From Haloquadratum sp. J07HQX50 (lineage in GTDB: Archaea; Halobacteriota; Halobacteria; Halobacteriales; Haloferacaceae): 12,564 bases of DNA. The DNA is taken from contig KE356562.1 of assembly GCA_000416005.1 (NCBI GenBank), forward strand, positions 1,322,585 through 1,335,148, written 5' to 3'. This document shows, piece after piece, positions 8,711 to 12,564 of the stretch. Numbering within the stretch: the stretch's first letter is position 1; every line of letters starts with the position of its first letter. The position numbers and the translations under genes were made by a program. The notes beneath the pieces are model-generated. The model was not told the origin of the DNA, made no database searches, and saw nothing but the letters and a program-made list of their open reading frames with translations.

Positions 8711-8971
8711 TCACGTGTCGAATTGTTGATCAACGTGAAACCGAAACATTGAGGCGACGATTCCTGCAACTGCGACGAGTTCAATTATCAACACAATACC
8801 GAAAGCGGTGAGAAACTCCAGCTGAAATACACTGCGGATAGCTGGCAAGATGAATAGCCCAGCTACGCCAAGCGCAACTGAGAGCATCAATCCAATAACC
8901 GCTCGTTCATTCAACCGCTCTGGCGCGAGCGGCTCCTCATCATTGTCGTCTTGATTAATATCTGATAGCAT
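8711..8971 (-). CDS. Small two-helix membrane protein, function unknown
   Basis: The 86-residue product has an acidic N-terminal region (MLSDINQDDNDEE, then LAPERLNER), two hydrophobic segments of about 20 residues each (roughly 25-44 and 51-72) and a short polar C-terminal tail. The reading frame is open to 9082 (123 residues). The added 37 residues are basic and aromatic, unlike a haloarchaeal N terminus, so the ATG at 8971 is chosen. AT-rich promoter candidates on the minus strand lie near 9013-9030. The gene converges with the AAA ATPase (44-bp gap) and lies 135 bp downstream of bop1 in the same orientation. No family is recognised. Confidence 0.7.
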   Translation of the reverse strand: MLSDINQDDNDEEPLAPERLNERAVIGLMLSVALGVAGLFILPAIRSVFQLEFLTAFGIVLIIELVAVAGIVASMFRFHVDQQFDT

Positions 8972-9106
8972 TGCTGACTGCCAATTGACCAGACTCACTG
9001 CTGAGCGGCCTCTATTTGCATATGTATATTCACGGTCGATATACTTCAATCTCCGTGATTGGCAGATAAAAAAAGACGGCAATTAGTATAGCGGGGTTTG
9101 GTGAGA

Positions 9107-9868
9107 TCAGTCAGCAGCTGATTCGGATGGTGTTGGTGCCTCGCCGCCGCCAAGAACCGAACGGCTACGCAGGAGCACAAACCCAAATCCAACCTTTGCG
9201 GTGATGTCGAGAACCATGAACAGCAGTGTTTCACCGTACAGACCGATGAAATTGAGTCCTTCAGTTCCGACAAGCCACGCGACTGGGTAAATAAGCCACG
9301 TAACGAGTATGATATTGCGCAATGCATTGAACGTTGATACAGTGTCCGGATCTGAACCACTCACTGCATCTCCGAACACAGCAACGAGGTAGTACAGAAG
9401 GACGAGCATTGCAATTGTGCTTATGGTCCAGAAGGCAAATCGTGCCACTGGAATCTTCATTAGGGTCGCACCCAAGCCAGTCACAATCATGAATGCGTCA
9501 AGACCAACCAGAGTAAGGATATCTCGATTGCTTGCTCCAGCTAGAAGTCCAATATCAAGCAGGAGCAGTGGCGTCGTGAACAGCCAGTCAGCATACCGTG
9601 CCCAGTAGACATCAACGACACGACCTGTCGCTAGTTCAACTTCGGTCAATCCAAAGCCAAAGAACATTGACAGGTATGATGCAGCCGCAATACCTGGGAT
9701 CATGATAGTGATGACATAAAACTCATTCATCTGTGGATCAGTAACGTCCAATCCATCAGCGATGAAGTAGAACATTCCTAACAGCATCCCAATCGTTCCG
9801 AGGGCTAACCATATACCCTCGCCTTCAACTCCTAAACTACTTGCTTGCAGCGCCAGCTGATTTACCAT
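9107..9868 (-). CDS. bop1: Bacteriorhodopsin I, light-driven proton pump
   Basis: This seven-helix retinal protein pumps protons outward in the light. In the 253-residue product the Schiff-base lysine is Lys225 (AKVGFG, helix G). The helix C motif RYADWLFTTPLLLLD gives Arg91, the proton acceptor Asp94, Thr98 and the proton donor Asp105. These correspond to R82, D85, T89 and D96 of Halobacterium bacteriorhodopsin. The proton-release pair is present (Glu203 in GTEG, Glu213 in YGETLL), as is the counterion Asp221. Leu102 at the tuning position suggests green absorption. The start is taken as ATG 9868, giving MVNQLALQAS, as in Haloquadratum HwBR. An upstream in-frame ATG at 9943 would add 25 atypical residues across the promoter. 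The C-terminal tail (GGGEAPTPSESAAD) is hydrophilic. It is divergent from the zinc-ribbon gene. All pump residues are intact. Confidence 0.97.
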   Translation of the reverse strand: MVNQLALQASSLGVEGEGIWLALGTIGMLLGMFYFIADGLDVTDPQMNEFYVITIMIPGIAAASYLSMFFGFGLTEVELATGRVVDVYWARYADWLFTTPLLLLDIGLLAGASNRDILTLVGLDAFMIVTGLGATLMKIPVARFAFWTISTIAMLVLLYYLVAVFGDAVSGSDPDTVSTFNALRNIILVTWLIYPVAWLVGTEGLNFIGLYGETLLFMVLDITAKVGFGFVLLRSRSVLGGGEAPTPSESAAD

Positions 9869-9896
9869 TGCAGGTACCAGTATGTGCTCCTCACAC

Positions 9897-9906
9897 TTAA
9901 TTATAA
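9897..9906 (-). promoter_or_regulatory. TATA box of bop1
   Basis: The minus strand reads TTATAATTAA, about 34 bp upstream of the bop1 ATG at 9868. Transcription would then start a few bases before the ATG (short leader or leaderless). A second AT-rich element (CTTAAAATTTG, 9922-9932) lies farther upstream and could be a secondary promoter or activator region. No match to the Halobacterium bop upstream activating sequence (ACC-N-N-ACTAGTT type) was seen. Confidence 0.45.
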
Positions 9907-10036
9907 TCTCTTTAGATAGAACAAATTTTAAGCACCATCCCATGGAAGTTAATCAAGTGGAGTCTCTCTGGATTGGAGACTACATCGCGGGACTGAATTG
10001 ACAAAGTAACGCCACAAATACATACAATACAACACT

Positions 10037-10378
10037 ATGTCCGGTAATGAAACCACAGAAACTGATGAGTCAGAGATCGAAAACACAACCACACAAACGT
10101 CAACAAGTTCCAGTGCTGAAACAGAAGCAACGCTTGATGTTGAGGCAGCTGCCGAACGCGAAGAGTATATTGAGGAACTCAGAGAACAAGTAGATGACCA
10201 GCAGAGTCGTATTGAGGAGCTTGAGGATCTTGTATTAGATCTTTCAACACGAGTTGCGAGTGGTGATGCGACAGGGGTATGCCCGGATTGTCATGGGCCT
10301 GTGGTCAAGGTAAGTCCATGGTTCCGAAGTTCAAAAATCAAGTGTTCTCAGTGTGGTCGTGTCTTTCACGAGTTCTAA
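10037..10378 (+). CDS. Coiled-coil zinc-ribbon protein next to bop1, function unknown
   Basis: The 113-residue protein has three parts. The first is a disordered Thr/Ser/Glu-rich acidic N terminus (about 1-36). The second is a predicted helical coiled coil (about 37-72, with repeated EEL/IEELEDLVLDL pattern). The third is a C-terminal zinc ribbon with CPDC (Cys82, Cys85) and CSQC (Cys103, Cys106), 17 residues between the pairs, ending in GRVFHEF. The fold suggests a dimeric nucleic-acid- or protein-binding factor. It is transcribed divergently from bop1 with a 168-bp shared upstream region. Halobacterium also encodes a small zinc-finger regulator beside bop (Brz), so a regulatory role is conceivable, but no homology to Brz is claimed. 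The start ATG at 10037 follows an AT-rich stretch without an SD. Confidence 0.8.
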   Translation: MSGNETTETDESEIENTTTQTSTSSSAETEATLDVEAAAEREEYIEELREQVDDQQSRIEELEDLVLDLSTRVASGDATGVCPDCHGPVVKVSPWFRSSKIKCSQCGRVFHEF

Positions 10379-10580
10379 GCGTTCGTGTGGAGCGGATAGA
10401 TTTTATGATAGATGTCGAGACTCAACTCTCAATTATTGTTTCTGAAACGAAGGGCAGCATGTCTGTGAGTATGCTGTCTGTGGTGATGCACATTTAAACA
10501 ACCAGCAGTCACAGCAAACTCATAACTTTGAGTTCAAACGTCAGTCTTCGATCGTAACTACTGGCCCCTCTTATTCGGTG

Positions 10581-10588
10581 TTTAATTA
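10581..10588 (+). promoter_or_regulatory. Candidate TATA box of the ferredoxin gene
   Basis: TTTAATTA lies about 42 bp before the preferred ATG at 10626, which predicts a leader of roughly 15-20 nt. It is followed by a short inverted repeat, AGCGG (10588-10592) and CCGCT (10603-10607), which could overlap the transcription start, though such short repeats are common by chance. Confidence 0.3.
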
Positions 10589-10625
10589 GCGGTACGATTA
10601 TCCCGCTCGTTCTGGTAAATTGTGT

Positions 10626-10868
10626 ATGTTCGTTCGTTTCAATCGAAATACGTGTATTGGTATGTTTCAGTGCGTTGAAGCGTGGGATGCGTTCGTTGAA
10701 AACAAGGACGCTGGAAAGGCTGATCTCAAAGGTGCGGAAGAAGTTGATTCGGGAGTGTTTGAGCTTGAAGTCCCAGAAACAGCAGAACTTGACGCCAAGT
10801 TTGCAGCCCGAGCCTGTCCAGTGGATGCTATTGAAGTGTACGATGATGATGGTGAACAGATGGTATAG
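10626..10868 (+). CDS. Small single-cluster ferredoxin (three-cysteine motif)
   Basis: The 80-residue soluble protein resembles single-cluster ferredoxins of the C-x5-C ... C-P type. The cysteines are Cys10 and Cys16 in CIGMFQC, and Cys64 in RACPVDAIEVYD. With three cluster cysteines it should hold a [3Fe-4S] cluster, or a [4Fe-4S] cluster with a non-cysteine ligand. It would act as a one-electron carrier in the cytosol. The protein is strongly acidic. The ATG at 10626 (MFVRFNRNTC) is preferred over a TTG at 10620 because the family begins shortly before the first cysteine. The stop is only 5 bp from the end of bop2, which converges on it. Electron donor and acceptor cannot be told from the sequence; P450-type partners are one known use of such ferredoxins, but none is encoded here. 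Confidence 0.88.
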   Translation: MFVRFNRNTCIGMFQCVEAWDAFVENKDAGKADLKGAEEVDSGVFELEVPETAELDAKFAARACPVDAIEVYDDDGEQMV

Positions 10869-10873
10869 CCGAT

Positions 10874-11602
10874 TCAAACTTCATCCCGAGTAGTTGCTTG
10901 CACTGTTTGCACGAGAGCATCTTGATGTGCAAATAAGATCGTACCAAATCCTATCTTGGCGACCAGATCTAATGTTGTATACAGTGCTGTTTCGACTCCG
11001 AAGGTAATAATTCCAAATCCGCCTGTTGTTCCAGCAATCCAGACCAACGGGTACAGTGACCAGACAGCAAGTGTTAAATTTCGAAGTGTATCAAATAGAG
11101 ATCCAGTTTGAGAGGAGTAGCGAGCGGCTCTTCTTGAGAGCGTTCCAAGTAAGTAATACAGCAGTACAATGAACGCTGCAGTACTTAATGACCACCACAC
11201 GATTCTGACTGGTGCATTCGGTGGTGCCATTGTGCCTGCTAATCCACCGAGTATCATAATCAAGTCAACACCGAGCAACTTGTAGATCGTTTTCCGCTCC
11301 GCTTTAGCAATAAGGGTTAGATCAAGTAGCAACAGCGGTGTCGTAAGTAACCAATCTACGTAGCGTCCCCAGTATATGTCAACCGTCCCATATCCGCCGA
11401 TAGGCATCGAAATCACGCCATACCCTGTGACAAGCGAAAAGTATGAGACTGCAGCGATCGCTGGTATCAGCGTCGTAACCACGAATAACTTTTGTTGGTT
11501 CGTACGCGCCTTTCGGCTCTGGATAAGGAAGTAGCCCGTTGCAAGGGTCATTCCTATGAACCCGAACCACAGCCAAGTCGTTGCTGAGCCTGGCATCGCC
11601 AT
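10874..11602 (-). CDS. bop2: Second rhodopsin (bacteriorhodopsin II / middle rhodopsin type)
   Basis: This is a seven-helix retinal protein of 242 residues. Helix C RYVDWLLTTPLLLLD gives Arg80, Asp83, Thr87 and Asp94 (R82, D85, T89, D96 of bacteriorhodopsin). Helix G has Asp212 and the Schiff-base Lys216 (DLVAKIGFG), and Glu204 matches E204. The second proton-release residue, E194 of bacteriorhodopsin, is replaced: the loop reads GTTG (191-194). In H. walsbyi the second bop-type gene encodes 'middle rhodopsin', with properties between bacteriorhodopsin and sensory rhodopsin II. This gene occupies the same type of locus and is probably its counterpart. No transducer (htr) gene adjoins it. The ATG at 11602 is chosen; a GTG at 11608 would add two residues, and an ATG at 11610 is out of frame. 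It is divergent from crtY and convergent with the ferredoxin gene. Confidence 0.94.
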   Translation of the reverse strand: MAMPGSATTWLWFGFIGMTLATGYFLIQSRKARTNQQKLFVVTTLIPAIAAVSYFSLVTGYGVISMPIGGYGTVDIYWGRYVDWLLTTPLLLLDLTLIAKAERKTIYKLLGVDLIMILGGLAGTMAPPNAPVRIVWWSLSTAAFIVLLYYLLGTLSRRAARYSSQTGSLFDTLRNLTLAVWSLYPLVWIAGTTGGFGIITFGVETALYTTLDLVAKIGFGTILFAHQDALVQTVQATTRDEV

Positions 11603-11631
11603 ACCCACATACCATTTTATATCGACTCAAC

Positions 11632-11637
11632 TTATAC
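11632..11637 (-). promoter_or_regulatory. TATA box of bop2
   Basis: The minus strand reads GGTATAAG, centred about 33 bp upstream of the ATG at 11602. The expected transcription start is about 11605-11609, giving a practically leaderless message. A second TATA-like run (GATATAAAATGG, 11612-11621) is too close to the start codon to serve it. Confidence 0.45.
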
Positions 11638-11910
11638 CCTACGACACGGATACTGCCTGTACAGACGTTCTACCCGCATTTTAGCTGGGAATGACGAGTA
11701 AATATGATAATCTTTATTCAAGCTCAATGTGTAAAAGTAAGTTTGTAACTCTGCTGATGAGCGAGAGGGGTGTTTCAAGCGCCGGTGGAGACCTGTGGCG
11801 TAACGACTCCGCGTTCGTCTCTCGAACCACTTTGATTAATTCTGAGGCAGTTCACTCACGACATTAGCGACAGGCACAATCGCTCTTGCTGATCTGTCTG
11901 AGCCATAACA

Positions 11911-11919
11911 TTATACTTA
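11911..11919 (+). promoter_or_regulatory. TATA box upstream of crtY
   Basis: TTATACTTA is centred about 30 bp before an ATG at 11945 and about 74 bp before the GTG taken as the crtY start. By archaeal spacing, transcription would begin at about 11941. That makes the 11945 ATG the first codon of the message and leaves crtY with a leader of about 48 nt without a Shine-Dalgarno. Confidence 0.5.
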
Positions 11920-11944
11920 TTATTCCAACGGTCAGATTTGTTTT

Positions 11945-11992
11945 ATGAAGTATCGGTATAATCATTTCAATTGCCGCTCTTCGCTTTTGTGA
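11945..11992 (+). CDS. Possible 15-codon leaderless upstream ORF of crtY
   Basis: An ATG placed exactly where a leaderless start is expected from the TATA box opens a 15-residue frame (MKYRYNHFNCRSSLL). It ends in TGA, and the GTG taken as the crtY start overlaps that stop (GTGA). This layout would suit translational coupling or a regulatory leader peptide. The peptide itself resembles nothing known. It could equally be chance, or the remains of a frameshifted N terminus. Confidence 0.3.
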   Translation: MKYRYNHFNCRSSLL

Positions 11993-12564
11993 GCGGACTT
12001 TCGTATCTGGAGTTTCATCTCCTCTTTATTCTTCCTCCGATCATAATTTTGTTTGTCGTCGGGCGCATGCCCACACGGCGGGTCGAGTGGGTTGGAATTA
12101 CACTCATGGCTATGTTAGCTGTCGTTTACACAACTCCATGGGATAATTATCTGATCATTCGTGGCGTCTGGTGGTACGGCGAGGGTGATACATGGCGTCA
12201 CCTGTGGGTAGCACCGTTCGGTGAATACCTGTTTTTTGTTCTACAATCAGTTCTGACTGGCACATGGATTGCCGTAATGAATCCTACATGTGAGTATGAA
12301 CCAACTGATTTTAATCGTCTTCCTCGGATTATTGGTGCAGCCATGTGGCTGGGCGTCTCAATCTGTGGTGGAATACTCATTTTCACTGGAGAGTCAAGTC
12401 TATTTTATCTTGGAGCGACTCTTATCTGGGCCACCCCGATTATTGCTTTGCAGTGGGGAGTTGGCGGGGCATACCTCACCCGTCAATGGCAGCCTTGGTT
12501 GATCGCGGTAGTGGTTCCCAGCGTCTATTTGTGGATGGTTGATCGTATCGCCATTCGATTGGGT
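11989..12564 (+). CDS. crtY: Lycopene beta-cyclase, CrtY (CrtYc/d-type), 3' end outside window
   Basis: This integral membrane enzyme cyclises the ends of lycopene to beta-carotene, the precursor of retinal. The 192 visible residues match the haloarchaeal fused CrtYc-CrtYd type: SYLEFHLLFILPP (5-17, first helix), VVYTTPWDNYLI (45-56), GVWWYGEG (59-66) and the family motif PFGEYLFFVLQ (76-86) carrying the conserved Glu79 and Phe-Phe. Further membrane helices follow at about 114-132, 138-155 and 169-185. The window ends at DRIAIRLG, so the remainder of the second module, with its own PxE-type motif, is missing. The GTG at 11989 is chosen because it yields the family N terminus; an in-frame TTG at 11971 is the only other candidate, and a stop at 11959 closes the frame. 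It is divergent from bop2. Its presence here links carotenoid and retinal supply to the two opsins. Confidence 0.92.
   Translation, partial: MSGLSYLEFHLLFILPPIIILFVVGRMPTRRVEWVGITLMAMLAVVYTTPWDNYLIIRGVWWYGEGDTWRHLWVAPFGEYLFFVLQSVLTGTWIAVMNPTCEYEPTDFNRLPRIIGAAMWLGVSICGGILIFTGESSLFYLGATLIWATPIIALQWGVGGAYLTRQWQPWLIAVVVPSVYLWMVDRIAIRLG

Larger units (their letters stand above)
11603..11944. other. Divergent intergenic region between bop2 and crtY
   Basis: This 342-bp stretch holds the bop2 promoter on its left and the crtY promoter on its right. No open frame with coding character is seen. A more GC-rich patch at about 11760-11825 contains short complementary segments (CGCC/GGCG around 11780-11801), but no RNA family is recognised. 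An 8-bp palindrome, CTGTACAG (11657-11664), lies upstream of the bop2 TATA box at a place where a regulator could bind. Its length is within chance expectation. Confidence 0.5.

Noticed and set aside
9961..9981. Dyad AGTCTC...GAGACT between bop1 and the zinc-ribbon gene as an operator
   Set aside because: Only 6 bp per arm and not at the usual activator distance from the bop1 TATA box; mentioned as a possible site but not called as a feature.
10455..10534. Two short hairpins between the zinc-ribbon and ferredoxin genes (CAGCAT/ATGCTG at 10455-10476; AACTCA/TGAGTT at 10517-10534)
   Set aside because: Six-base stems are expected by chance at this frequency, and neither is followed by a clear T tract, so no terminator is called.
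11753..11845. Possible C/D-box RNA (CTGATGA near 11753, CTGA near 11842)
   Set aside because: The C box deviates at its first base, the box distance is too long for a typical archaeal C/D RNA, and no internal C'/D' boxes were found.
1..12564. CRISPR array, rRNA, intact transposon or prophage genes
   Set aside because: No regularly spaced repeats, no ribosomal RNA signatures, no transposase, integrase or phage structural motifs were seen in the coding regions.

Overview
The window reads as chromosomal DNA of a square haloarchaeon, a Haloquadratum-type organism. Three things point there. The proteins have the acidic, Asp/Glu/Thr-rich composition of halophilic archaea. The DNA is unusually AT-rich for a haloarchaeon and has long gene-poor spacers. 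The rhodopsins and lycopene cyclase are of haloarchaeal type. From memory, the first rhodopsin closely resembles Haloquadratum walsbyi bacteriorhodopsin I but differs at many positions, so a relative of the reference strains is likelier than the strains themselves. No alignment could be run.

Left part (43-5813, all minus strand): a Tat-exported cyclophilin lipoprotein; an 840-bp stretch in which no gene could be supported; histidinol dehydrogenase (hisD); then the KEOPS subunit gene cgi121, whose TTG start overlaps the TGA stop of the DNA helicase gene hel308. A small two-helix membrane protein (5891-6139) lies upstream of hel308 in the same orientation and may head that unit.

Middle part (6292-8971): a divergent pair begins here. 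On the plus strand a short membrane protein precedes a large CDC48-type double-AAA ATPase that has its own clear Shine-Dalgarno sequence. Its first AAA module is degenerate and its second intact. It converges on another small membrane protein on the minus strand (8711-8971).

Right part (9107-12564): a light-energy and retinal neighbourhood. It holds a bacteriorhodopsin proton pump gene (bop1, minus); a divergent coiled-coil/zinc-ribbon protein (plus); a three-cysteine ferredoxin (plus) that converges on a second rhodopsin (bop2, minus) with only 5 bp between them; and, divergent from bop2, the start of the lycopene beta-cyclase gene crtY, which is cut by the window end. CrtY makes the beta-carotene from which retinal is cleaved, so the chromophore precursor pathway and two opsins sit together. 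No brp/blh carotene cleavage gene is visible in the window.

No rRNA, tRNA, CRISPR array or intact insertion sequence was recognised. The most interesting points are the paired, functionally different rhodopsins with their zinc-ribbon and ferredoxin neighbours, a possible 15-codon leaderless upstream ORF overlapping the crtY start, the degenerate D1 ring of the AAA ATPase, and a PCNA-binding-like tail on Hel308.
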